Of a stretch of DNA of 14,746 nt, positions 7,297-14,746 are shown one piece after another. Source of the DNA: Desulfobacterales bacterium. GTDB lineage: Bacteria > Desulfobacterota > Desulfobacteria > Desulfobacterales > Desulfobacteraceae. Positions within the stretch are counted from its first letter, which is position 1; every line of letters starts with the position of its first letter. Made by a program: the position numbers and the translations under genes. The stretch lies in assembly GCA_022361315.1 (NCBI GenBank), contig JAKSBB010001293.1, positions 1 through 14,746 on the forward strand, in the 5' to 3' direction. The notes beneath the pieces are model-generated. The model worked only from the letters and a program-made list of their open reading frames with translations, made no database searches and was not told the DNA's origin.

Positions 7297-9081
7297 TTAT
7301 GCGTAAAGCGTGTCGATTCTTTCTTCGTAATTCTCCATGATAATATTCTTCTTCAGCTTGAAGGTCGGGGTCATCATATTATTCTCTATGGTGAATTCCG
7401 GGACAATGGCCACCTTTTTAATGGTTTCAAAGGAGGCCAGTTCCTTGTTCCGCTCTGCCACTTCACTGTCGATCAGGGCCTGGATATCCGGGTGGGACAG
7501 CAACTCCTCATCGTTGGCGAACTGGATATTTTTCTCATTGGCATAGGCGGTGATATTCTCCTGGTCCAGGGTGGCCACGGCGGAGAGAAATTTTCTCTGG
7601 TCACCCACCACGCAGAATTGGTTGATGTACTTGGAGGTCACCATCATCCCCTCTATCCGTGAGGGGGCGATGTTTTTGCCGCCGGCGGTAATGATCAGTT
7701 CTTTTTTACGCCCCGTGATCTTGAGTACGTTATTTTCGTCAATGGAGCCCAGGTCACCGGTCCGAAGCCAGCCGTCTTCGGTGAATGTATCCGTGGTTTC
7801 GTCGGGCATCTTATAGTACTCTTTCATGACGTTTCTGCCCTTGTACAACACCTCTCCGTCTTCTGCGATTTTATGCTCAATGCCCACACCCGGAGGTCCC
7901 ACCACGCCGAAATCGTAGCTGTCCTGGCGGTTCACGTTTGAAAAGGAGGTGTTTTCGGTCATGCCGATGCCTTCAAGGATGAGCAGGCCGGCAGCATGGA
8001 AGAATCTTGCGATTTCCGGGTTCAGGGGGGCGGCACCGGAGATGCACCACTTGACGTTGCCGCCAAGGGCCTTGTGGATCTTGGAGAAGATCAGCTTGCG
8101 GGCCACCAGATATTTGAGGCCAAGACCTAAAGGAATGTTTTGCTTGGCCACTTTGCGTTCACTCACCTGGCCGCCGACGTCGCAGGCCCAGTGGAAAAGC
8201 TTGAGGGCAACACCGCCCTTGGCTTCCACGCCGGAAATGATTTTGGTGTGGATCTTTTCAAACACCCGGGGAACGGAGACAAACCAATGGGGGGCCGCCA
8301 GCCCGAAATCCTCCAGCAGGGTGTCGATCCCGCGGGCGAAGCTGGTACGGTTACCTGTTTTTACACCCGTGTAGCAGCACGTCCGGGCAAAAACATGGGC
8401 CAGGGGCAAAAAGACGAACATCTCTTCACCGTCGTGGAAGACACCGCTCTGGTTGACCGACTGGCAGGTGAAGGTCAGGTTGTCATGGGTGAGGACCACG
8501 CCCTTGGGCACCCCGGTGGTGCCGGAGGTGTAGACCAGACCGGCCGTATCTTCGGGGGTGACCATCTTCGTCCGTTCTTCAAAGGCCGCATCTTCGATAC
8601 CCTCACCCAGGGCGAGGAATTCGTCATAGGTGATGACCCAGTCGTCATCGTATTCCCCGTTAAACAGAATGACTTTCCGGATGTTGGGAATGTCGTTCCT
8701 GATTTCCAGGAGTTTGTCCAGCTGGGCCTGATTTTCTGCAAAGACCAGGACGGCATCGCTGTGGTTGATGATGTACTTGCAGTCCTGGGGGAGGTTGGAC
8801 TGGTAAATGCCCACGGTCCCCACACCGACGCTCATGTTGCCCAGATCGGTCAGAACCCATTTGTAGCAGGTATAACTGAGGATGTTGACTTTATCTCCGT
8901 GGGTCACGCCAAGGGCCATCAGGCTTTTGGACACGGATTTGACCTGGTCGTAAAATTCCTGCCAGGTAACGGATGTGGCCTCTCCATTTTCATCAAACCA
9001 CCGGTAGGCCGGGGAATTACCGTGGCGGTCAACGGTTTCGCAAAGCATCTGATGAAAATTGGCATAATCCTTAAACTGCAT
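7297..9081 (-). CDS. AMP-forming long-chain acyl-CoA synthetase (FAA1/FadD15-like)
   Basis: A 594-residue member of the adenylate-forming family, which activates a fatty acid with ATP and joins it to CoA. Signatures in order are the P-loop YTSGTTGVPKGV (about 184), the LPLAHVFAR block typical of long-chain synthetases, GIGMTEN (about 374), TGDLG (about 442), GRKKELIITAGGKNIAPS, and the C-terminal TPTFKLKK (about 572-579), which closes over the active site. Length and layout match the FAA1 group rather than classical FadD. No signal peptide or membrane helix is seen, so it is probably cytoplasmic or peripheral to the membrane. The start at 9081 has AGGAGG a few bases upstream. The large kinase lies upstream on the same strand with a 190-base gap that appears to hold a separate promoter. 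Fatty-acid uptake for oxidation or lipid synthesis is likely; chain length cannot be told. Confidence 0.93.
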   Translation of the reverse strand: MQFKDYANFHQMLCETVDRHGNSPAYRWFDENGEATSVTWQEFYDQVKSVSKSLMALGVTHGDKVNILSYTCYKWVLTDLGNMSVGVGTVGIYQSNLPQDCKYIINHSDAVLVFAENQAQLDKLLEIRNDIPNIRKVILFNGEYDDDWVITYDEFLALGEGIEDAAFEERTKMVTPEDTAGLVYTSGTTGVPKGVVLTHDNLTFTCQSVNQSGVFHDGEEMFVFLPLAHVFARTCCYTGVKTGNRTSFARGIDTLLEDFGLAAPHWFVSVPRVFEKIHTKIISGVEAKGGVALKLFHWACDVGGQVSERKVAKQNIPLGLGLKYLVARKLIFSKIHKALGGNVKWCISGAAPLNPEIARFFHAAGLLILEGIGMTENTSFSNVNRQDSYDFGVVGPPGVGIEHKIAEDGEVLYKGRNVMKEYYKMPDETTDTFTEDGWLRTGDLGSIDENNVLKITGRKKELIITAGGKNIAPSRIEGMMVTSKYINQFCVVGDQRKFLSAVATLDQENITAYANEKNIQFANDEELLSHPDIQALIDSEVAERNKELASFETIKKVAIVPEFTIENNMMTPTFKLKKNIIMENYEERIDTLYA

Positions 9082-9124
9082 AGCTCCTCCTGTTTTTTAT
9101 ATATCCTGCAATGGTGTATCCCCT

Positions 9125-9150
9125 CCCTGACTGTGCCTCAACAGTCCGGG
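9125..9150. promoter_or_regulatory. Imperfect 26-bp inverted repeat in the acyl-CoA synthetase leader
   Basis: CCC, a mismatch, GACTGT, a six-base loop, ACAGTC, a mismatch and GGG (9125-9150) form a nearly symmetrical repeat. It ends 44 bases before the synthetase ATG and has no T-tract on either strand, so it is not a standard terminator. It could be a regulator site or an RNA hairpin in the leader. Confidence 0.35.
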
Positions 9151-9161
9151 TACAGGGAATT

Positions 9162-9170
9162 TTAGGGCAT
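9162..9170 (-). other. Minimal two-codon ORF (Met-Pro-stop) with strong ribosome site in the leader
   Basis: The minus strand reads AGGAG (9176-9180), five bases, then ATG CCC TAA. This is a well-placed Shine-Dalgarno sequence followed at once by a start and, one codon later, a stop. It lies about 80 bases upstream of the synthetase start and 11 bases before the hairpin at 9125-9150. It could act as a minimal upstream ORF, or be chance. Confidence 0.25.
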
Positions 9171-9202
9171 GAAATCTCCTTTTACTGAGTCGGTTTTGTT
9201 TA

Positions 9203-9231
9203 ATAAACACCATTATTTGAAAAAAAACAAG
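9203..9231 (-). promoter_or_regulatory. Candidate promoter of the acyl-CoA synthetase, with palindrome over the -10
   Basis: On the minus strand TTGTTT (9226-9231) and TTTATT (9203-9208) are 17 bases apart, each four of six to consensus. The -10 lies within TGTTTA-A-TAAACA (9198-9210, plus-strand reading), a perfect 6+6 palindrome that could be an operator. The assignment is weak because the region is AT-rich. Confidence 0.35.
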
Positions 9232-9271
9232 TTTTGGTTTTTGATATTTCCTGTCTGCTAACAATCCGCTT

Positions 9272-12200
9272 TTATGAATCCAGGCGGTCCCGGAGTGCCT
9301 GGGCCAGCTCCGGCTGGCGGAAGGGCTTTTTGAGAAATGTGATCCGATGGGTGGTATCATCCAGCTCCCGGGGCAGGTTTGAATGATCACCCGACCACAT
9401 GATTACCGGAAGTTCCGGCCGGACACGGAGTACGGCTTGGGCCAGTTCATATCCGGTCATATGGGGCATGGTGACGTCGGTGAGTAGAATATCCCAGTCT
9501 TCTGGGCTGTGGGAGAACCGTTGAAGGGCATCCAGGCTGTCTGTCAATGCCGTCACCCGGTATCCCATATTTTCCAGCATGTCCTGAACCACCACGGACA
9601 GCACCTCTTCGTCATCCACCAGGAGAATACGCTCCGTGCCTGCGGAATGAGGTGAGGTGTCCGGCTGTTTATCCTGACCGGAATGTTCATGGGCAGGAAA
9701 ATAAACGATAACATCAGTGCCTTGACCCTCCTGGCTTTCAAAACGGATATCCCCGTTATGATCCCGGATGATACCGTGCACGACTGAAAGGCCGAGGCCG
9801 GTTCCCCGCTCTTTGTCCTTGGTGGTAAAGAAGGGGTCAAATATTTTTGGCAGCACATCCGAAGGGATACCGCAGCCGGTGTCGGACACCTGAAGCAGGA
9901 CACCTTCCGGGTTCTCCCGGTCCGGTTGGGTGGTGAGTCTCCCGTTATCGGGTTCTGCCATGGTGAGGGTAACTGTCAGAATCCCCCCTTCCGCCATGGC
10001 ATGCAGGGCATTGGTACAGAGGTTCATGATGACCTGGTGGATTTGGGTGGGATCACCCATCACAAAGGGCAGTGCCGGTGCAATGTATTGTTCGATACGG
10101 ATGGTGGCCGGCAGTGATGCCCGCAGCAGGGTCATGGCCTCTTTGACGATCAGGCGAATATCCACGGGGTGCTGCTCCCGTTCGGTTTTCCGGCTGAATG
10201 TAAGGATTTGAGATATGAGTTCCCTGGCACGTTCACTGCCGGAAATAATACCCTTTAGACGGCCGTATCCTTTGGACGCCGGATCCACCTCATCCATAAC
10301 AAGTTCGGCATATCCGATAATACCCGCCAGAATATTGTTGAAGTCATGGGCAATTCCGCCGGCCAGTGTGCCGACGGCCTCCAGTTTTTGGGACTGGCGC
10401 ATCCGGTTGTCCATCTCCTTGCGATGGGTAATATCCATATGGGTGCCCAGCATCCGGAGCGATTTACCATGGTCATCCTTTTCAACGGTTCTGCCCCGTC
10501 CCAGAATCCATCGCCATCCGCCATCCTTGGCCTTCATTCTGAACTCCATCTCAAAGGGTGTGGCGGATTGAAGCGCCTCGGAGATGGTTTGCTCCGCTGA
10601 AGGCAGGTCCTCAGGGTGAGTCAGTGTCCGCCAGGTGTCATAGGCTGCAGGTAACTCTCCGGGTTCGTAACCGAGCATGGTGTAATATCTGGGGCTGAAA
10701 TATACCTCTCCATTGTCCAGCCGCCAGTCCCATACCCCGTCCCGCAGGGTATCCAATACAAGTGCCAGGCGCTGCTCGCTCCGTGCGATCTTTTTCTCCG
10801 CCTCTTTTGTACCGGTGATATCCCGGATACTGGTCCGGATACCCAGGTATTGTCCGGTCTCCGAATATATCGGGCGGCAGGAAAAGGATACCCAGCAATG
10901 GGTGCCGTCTTTTTTTCTGAGTTGAAAATGGATGTCGTTGATGGACTGCCTTTTTTCCAGTACCTCCGATAGGAGTTGATTTGCCTGGTGGAGTGTGTCA
11001 GGCATAACAATCCTACCCAGGGTGTCGTATATTGTGTCTCCACCGCTGAACTCCGCCATGGTATAGCCGGTGATGGTTTCCACGGCCGGATTAATCCAGA
11101 GCAACTCCCCCGTTGGGTCCAGCCAGCTTTCCCAGTCTACGGTATAATCGGCAATGGCCCTGAATTTTTCCTGATTTTTTCTCAGGGTTTCCTGGTAGTG
11201 CTGCTGTTCTCTGTCATCCTGAAACACCAACACCCAGCCGATACAGGTATTGTCTGTATCCGGGGTGCGCATCTGGGTGGCGTTGATCCGTACCGGCAGA
11301 AATGTGCCGCCTGCCTGTCTGACCTGGCCGGCTTCCTGATAAATATGGCGGTCGGTGGCGGCACAGGCATTCAGCCGGTCCCAAAAAATATGGTCCTGCC
11401 CCGGACTGTCGTGGAGAAAATCCGTTGAGCGGCCGATAATTTGCTGCCGGGAACGGCCGAATATCCGTTCCGCTGCCGGATTGCAATCCGTGATCCTCGG
11501 CGGGCTGTCTGCGTCCGTCACCAGGATGCCGTCCAGCTGGCTCTTGAAAATATTTTCCAGAAGCCTGCGGGATGCATCCACCTCACGGGTCCGCTGGCGC
11601 ACTGTTTTTTCCAGGTCTTCTGCCTTTTTGGCTTCGATTTCCAGCAGATGGGTGTGGTATTGCTGCCGCTGAACCGCCAGGGCAAAAAGGTCGGCCAGCC
11701 GGGTGGCGATTTTAAGATCAATGTCCAGAAACCGGTGATCCGGATTGGCCAGAGAGATCTGCCCCACCAGTCGTCCCCCGATCAGGGCAGGGACGCCAAG
11801 ATAGGCCTCAATGGGAATATGCCCCTCCGGGGTGCCGCAGGCCCTTTTCTCGTCGGCCACCTGGTTGAGCATCAAAGGTTTGCGATGTTCCAGCACCCAC
11901 CCGAAAAGCCCGGTGCATTTTTCAAATACAATGGATTTGTCCGGAATCCGGCAGTCTTTCCATACGTCCCGGGTCATGGTATGGCAGGTCAGGCTGGCAG
12001 TTTGGTCGTCATAGGTGCCCACATAGCCGTACCTGCTTCTGGTCAGCCGTTTGGCTGTTTTTAATACCTGTTCCGATATGGCCTCAAGGCTTGTCTGGGT
12101 CAGCAGCAGGGCCGATAAATCCGCCAGTTCCTCTTCGATGCGTTTCTGGAGCTTAACTTCTTCTTCAAGCCGTTTTTGATGAACGATCTCCCAGGTAATG

Positions 12201-13609
12201 TCGGCAAAGTAGGAGACGATTTCCGTGTCGCTGGCCGTATAATCCGAGGGTTTGTTTCCCACGCCCAGAATAGCCACCACCCGGTCTTTTCGGATAACAG
12301 GTACCACCAGTTCTCTGATCAGGGGGGCGTGATCTTTGGGCAATCCTCTTTTATTGGGCAGGCTTTCATAATCATTGTGAATCACCGGTTTTTTTGCATG
12401 TACGCATTCCACCCATACACCGGCCCGGTCAATATCGTAGTGCAGCCCTTTACCCCCACTGATGTTGCAGAATTCGTCCAGGGTGCGGGTGGACCATTGC
12501 TGGAGGGTCAGGCTTTTTTGATCCGGTTCCACAAAATGGTAGAAACCGATGGGGGAGTCCACCAGCTTGCCCAGGTTGTCCAATGCCTTTTTGAGCAGAT
12601 CGTCCAGGGAGTTGGCGGCGGCATACTCGATCAGGGATAGCCTGGCATCGATGAGCCGTTTGGAGATGTCATATTGTTCGGCGGGTTTCAACACCAGAAC
12701 AATGCCGTTGGGCTTTCCTCTGTCATCGAGAATCTGGGAGCAATGGATACTCACCGGCATCCGGGCCTGGCTTCTGGACACGGCAAGGATGTCCAGGTCC
12801 TGGAATTTGGCCTGGTTACCGTGAAGATGGACGTTTTCCGGAAGGGTCACCCGCGCTCCGGTATTCCCATCAATGAGGGTCAGAACGGATGCAATGTCTT
12901 TGGATTTGGCTTCGGATTCCATGTATCCGGAAAGGAGTTCCGCAGCGGGATTCATCCTCAGGATACGATTGTCCGTATCCATATAGAATACGGCCTGTTC
13001 CAGATCCTCCGGAAGGTCAACGGCTTTTTCCTGCCTGGTATCTGTGGCGGCCTTTACAGATCCCTGGGCTTCAGTGACAAAAATAAGCCGGTATGTGCAC
13101 GGGGGATCTCCGGCTTCAACCGTCCGGACGGTGAAGAACAGGGGAATAATCCGGTTTGAATCCGCCTGAAACCGGATGAGGGTTGTCCCGGGGTGAGTGA
13201 GATCCGCTGCAGCAAGAGGTCGGTCCGGTGGATAAATATAAGCCTGCCAGGCGGCCTGCGTATGTGGATGGGCCAGGGGATCCTGTCCCAGCAGATGCCA
13301 GAATCCCGGGCTGATCCATTCTATATCTGGGTCTATTTCGGGGGCTGAATCAGGGGCTGAAACTGCCTTGGTCTGCGGGCTGAAAAGAATGCCCGAGGCA
13401 GGGTTTCCGATCAGCACATCCAGGTGATTCGGGGATGCGGCAAGAACGGTCTTCAGTGTTCTCTCCAGATGGGGGATTGATTCGTCCATAAGCCTTTCAG
13501 GATTTTTTTTCAGATGTCCGGCCTGTGGATTCGGCCGGGATGATTTTCCGTCCGGATCGGTTTTTCGGGTTTGGGGCGCAACCGGCGTGCTGGTTGAGAA
13601 ATTTACCAC
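9272..13609 (-). CDS. Large soluble hybrid histidine kinase with multiple PAS and two GAF domains
   Basis: A 1445-residue kinase with no membrane helix or signal peptide, so it should sense inside the cell. A polar, likely disordered start (1-40) and a degenerate PAS-like region (47-175) are followed by PAS (about 203-315), two GAF domains (321-475 and 491-650), a coiled coil (652-685) and three PAS domains (686-806, 816-936, 948-1061). Then come HisKA with His1088 in GIAHDFNN, HATPase (1181-1303) with NLCTNALHAM, DTGCGI and GTGLGLSVVHG, and a receiver (1323-1445) with VDDEE, Asp1378 in LTDVTMP, and the lysine of LKKPF. The receiver has no output domain. The start is GTG at 13609, with AGGAG six bases upstream. 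It follows the HD-GYP gene by 80 bases with no terminator, so they are probably co-transcribed. Ligands of the PAS and GAF domains cannot be read from sequence. Confidence 0.93.
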   Translation of the reverse strand: MVNFSTSTPVAPQTRKTDPDGKSSRPNPQAGHLKKNPERLMDESIPHLERTLKTVLAASPNHLDVLIGNPASGILFSPQTKAVSAPDSAPEIDPDIEWISPGFWHLLGQDPLAHPHTQAAWQAYIYPPDRPLAAADLTHPGTTLIRFQADSNRIIPLFFTVRTVEAGDPPCTYRLIFVTEAQGSVKAATDTRQEKAVDLPEDLEQAVFYMDTDNRILRMNPAAELLSGYMESEAKSKDIASVLTLIDGNTGARVTLPENVHLHGNQAKFQDLDILAVSRSQARMPVSIHCSQILDDRGKPNGIVLVLKPAEQYDISKRLIDARLSLIEYAAANSLDDLLKKALDNLGKLVDSPIGFYHFVEPDQKSLTLQQWSTRTLDEFCNISGGKGLHYDIDRAGVWVECVHAKKPVIHNDYESLPNKRGLPKDHAPLIRELVVPVIRKDRVVAILGVGNKPSDYTASDTEIVSYFADITWEIVHQKRLEEEVKLQKRIEEELADLSALLLTQTSLEAISEQVLKTAKRLTRSRYGYVGTYDDQTASLTCHTMTRDVWKDCRIPDKSIVFEKCTGLFGWVLEHRKPLMLNQVADEKRACGTPEGHIPIEAYLGVPALIGGRLVGQISLANPDHRFLDIDLKIATRLADLFALAVQRQQYHTHLLEIEAKKAEDLEKTVRQRTREVDASRRLLENIFKSQLDGILVTDADSPPRITDCNPAAERIFGRSRQQIIGRSTDFLHDSPGQDHIFWDRLNACAATDRHIYQEAGQVRQAGGTFLPVRINATQMRTPDTDNTCIGWVLVFQDDREQQHYQETLRKNQEKFRAIADYTVDWESWLDPTGELLWINPAVETITGYTMAEFSGGDTIYDTLGRIVMPDTLHQANQLLSEVLEKRQSINDIHFQLRKKDGTHCWVSFSCRPIYSETGQYLGIRTSIRDITGTKEAEKKIARSEQRLALVLDTLRDGVWDWRLDNGEVYFSPRYYTMLGYEPGELPAAYDTWRTLTHPEDLPSAEQTISEALQSATPFEMEFRMKAKDGGWRWILGRGRTVEKDDHGKSLRMLGTHMDITHRKEMDNRMRQSQKLEAVGTLAGGIAHDFNNILAGIIGYAELVMDEVDPASKGYGRLKGIISGSERARELISQILTFSRKTEREQHPVDIRLIVKEAMTLLRASLPATIRIEQYIAPALPFVMGDPTQIHQVIMNLCTNALHAMAEGGILTVTLTMAEPDNGRLTTQPDRENPEGVLLQVSDTGCGIPSDVLPKIFDPFFTTKDKERGTGLGLSVVHGIIRDHNGDIRFESQEGQGTDVIVYFPAHEHSGQDKQPDTSPHSAGTERILLVDDEEVLSVVVQDMLENMGYRVTALTDSLDALQRFSHSPEDWDILLTDVTMPHMTGYELAQAVLRVRPELPVIMWSGDHSNLPRELDDTTHRITFLKKPFRQPELAQALRDRLDS

Positions 13610-13689
13610 AGATATCTCCTGGATTGCAAGGCATTCACTTTGGGCTCGGGGTCATATGCAGACAGCGCATTAACTGACAGATTGACCGG

Positions 13690-14746
13690 TCATGACGGAC
13701 ACATCTCTTCGCCGGGAGTATTTGCCGTCTCCCTCGGGATCGGAATGAGGGGTTCCGGCGGATCTGCAAATTCCCTGGCGATCCGGTTGAATTCTGTTTC
13801 ATGGATCAGGAAGAGATCCACCAGTTCCGGATCAAAGTGGGTGCCTTTTGCCTCGGTGATGATGTCCACTGCCCGGTCATGGGAAAACGCATCTTTGTAT
13901 GCCCGTTTGGAGATCAGGGCATCGTATACGTCGGCCAGGGCCATCAAACGGCCTGCCAGCGGAATCTCTTTTCCTTTTAAACCTAAAGGATAGCCGGTGC
14001 CGTCCCACCATTCATGGTGGCTGTATGCGATTTCCCGTGCGATACGAAGGAAAGATTCGTTGCCCAGGCGTTTTTCAGAGGCCGTGATGATATCCTTCCC
14101 GTATATGGTGTGCTGCTTCATGGTTTCAAATTCTTCGTGTGTCAGCTTGCCCGGCTTGCGCAGAATGGCGTCGGGCACACCGACTTTACCGATATCATGA
14201 AGCGGGGCGGACTTAACAAGCAGGTCGATATGGTCGTCGTCCAGGGGATACGCAGGCACGGCATTGCAGTGCCGCAGGGCATGGGCCAGGCACTTTACAT
14301 AATTCTGGGTCCGGCGGATGTGGCCCCCGGTTTCAGGGTCCCTGTACTCCGCCAGATTGCCGGCGATTTCTATGGTGGTATCCCGGGTGAGATTCAATTG
14401 TTTTGTCCGTTCCTCAACCAGGTCTTCCAGGCGGTCCCGGTGAACTTTGAGGCTGATGTGGGTTTCCACCCGGCGGCGGAGCAGTTCCGGATTAAAGGGC
14501 TTGGTGATGTAGTCCACGGCACCTAATTTCAGCCCCATGGCCTCATCCATATCGTCGTGGAGGGCCGTCAGGAAAATAACCGGTATTTCCCGGGTCCGGG
14601 GATCTTGCTTCAGACTCCTGCAGACGTCGTATCCGTTCATCTCCGGCATCATTACATCAAGTAAGATCAGATCCGGTTGCTCTTCCACTGCCAGAAAAAG
14701 GGCATCTTTGCCGTTGGTGGCCACGGATATGGAATAATTGGTGCGA
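13690..14746 (-). CDS. HD-GYP response regulator (RpfG-like c-di-GMP phosphodiesterase), 5' end cut by window edge
   Basis: The frame is open to the right edge and lacks only the first 20-30 residues of its receiver, including the acidic pocket. The visible part starts RTNYSISVATNGKDAL and then has the phosphoacceptor Asp in LILLDVMMPEMNG and the Lys of ITKPF. A coil leads to a complete HD-GYP domain: TGGHIRR, LHDIGKVGVPD, MKQHTIYG, SHHEWWDGTGYPLGLKG and ADVYDALIS are all present, so the metal ligands and GYP motif look intact. Proteins of this type hydrolyse c-di-GMP when phosphorylated. A short proline-rich tail ends at TGA (13690-13692). The GTG at 14724 is an internal valine codon, not the start. 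The downstream soluble hybrid kinase is the obvious candidate partner. Nothing in the visible part suggests inactivity. Confidence 0.92.
   Translation of the reverse strand, partial: RTNYSISVATNGKDALFLAVEEQPDLILLDVMMPEMNGYDVCRSLKQDPRTREIPVIFLTALHDDMDEAMGLKLGAVDYITKPFNPELLRRRVETHISLKVHRDRLEDLVEERTKQLNLTRDTTIEIAGNLAEYRDPETGGHIRRTQNYVKCLAHALRHCNAVPAYPLDDDHIDLLVKSAPLHDIGKVGVPDAILRKPGKLTHEEFETMKQHTIYGKDIITASEKRLGNESFLRIAREIAYSHHEWWDGTGYPLGLKGKEIPLAGRLMALADVYDALISKRAYKDAFSHDRAVDIITEAKGTHFDPELVDLFLIHETEFNRIAREFADPPEPLIPIPRETANTPGEEMCPS

Noticed and set aside
8140..9165. 341-residue plus-strand open frame across the acyl-CoA synthetase
   Set aside because: It lies opposite a protein with every adenylate-forming motif, and has no family resemblance or ribosome site of its own.
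9211..9245. A/T-rich run after the large kinase (AAAAAC...GTTTTTTTT on the minus strand) as a terminator
   Set aside because: The possible stem is only A-T pairs with no GC core, too weak to call a terminator.
9097..9390. 97-residue minus-strand frame extending from the kinase 3' end into the synthetase leader
   Set aside because: Most of it overlaps the kinase receiver in another frame, and the translation shows no recognisable domain.
13683..13692. Palindrome TGACCGGTCA overlapping the HD-GYP stop codon
   Set aside because: It is short, partly coding and has no T-run. No promoter or terminator role could be supported.
1..14746. CRISPR arrays, insertion sequences, tRNA genes, phage or toxin-antitoxin modules
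   Set aside because: No regularly spaced repeats, terminal inverted repeats, transposase motifs or tRNA-like cloverleafs were seen on either strand. The window reads as uniform chromosomal housekeeping and signalling genes.

Overview
The window looks like an ordinary chromosomal stretch of a Gram-negative, probably anaerobic, signalling-rich bacterium. The gene families fit a Desulfobacterota/Desulfobacteraceae-type sulfate reducer: a stand-alone class-II amidotransferase of the split (archaeal-type) glutamate synthase, a NifB/NifX-like cofactor-binding protein with a His tail, NtrB-type hybrid histidine kinases with many PAS/GAF domains, and a FAA1-type acyl-CoA synthetase. This assignment is inferred from gene content and coding style, not from a marker gene. 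I see no rRNA, tRNA, CRISPR array, insertion sequence or phage gene.

Layout. At the left edge (1-464, minus) is the N-terminal part of the amidotransferase, preceded by a good sigma70-type promoter and a leader that can fold into a compact three-way junction. An AT-rich spacer with several palindromes follows. A two-gene minus-strand unit comes next (1827-849): a NifX-like protein whose 3' end overlaps a PlsC-like acyltransferase started from GTG. Divergently, on the plus strand, are a methyl-accepting chemotaxis protein with a duplicated Cache sensor (2157-4328) and a 7TMR-DISM/PAS/HisKA/HATPase/REC hybrid kinase (4443-7226). A strong two-way terminator (7244-7277) separates this kinase from a convergent minus-strand long-chain acyl-CoA synthetase (9081-7297). 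Upstream of that lie a very large soluble multi-PAS/GAF hybrid kinase (13609-9272) and, 80 bp before it, an HD-GYP response regulator cut by the right edge.

How the genes fit together. Five of the eight genes are signalling proteins or enzymes likely under their control. The HD-GYP regulator and the soluble kinase probably share a transcript, so the kinase may phosphorylate that regulator and thereby change c-di-GMP breakdown. The two hybrid kinases have closely similar transmitter cores and both end in a receiver with no output domain, so each needs a phosphotransfer partner that is not seen here. The acyltransferase and acyl-CoA synthetase are lipid and fatty-acid genes, but nothing in the sequence links them directly to the signalling genes. 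No clearly new multi-gene system is evident. The most unusual signals are non-coding: the structured leader before the amidotransferase, paired palindromes in the AT-rich spacers, and a minimal two-codon ORF plus hairpin before the acyl-CoA synthetase.
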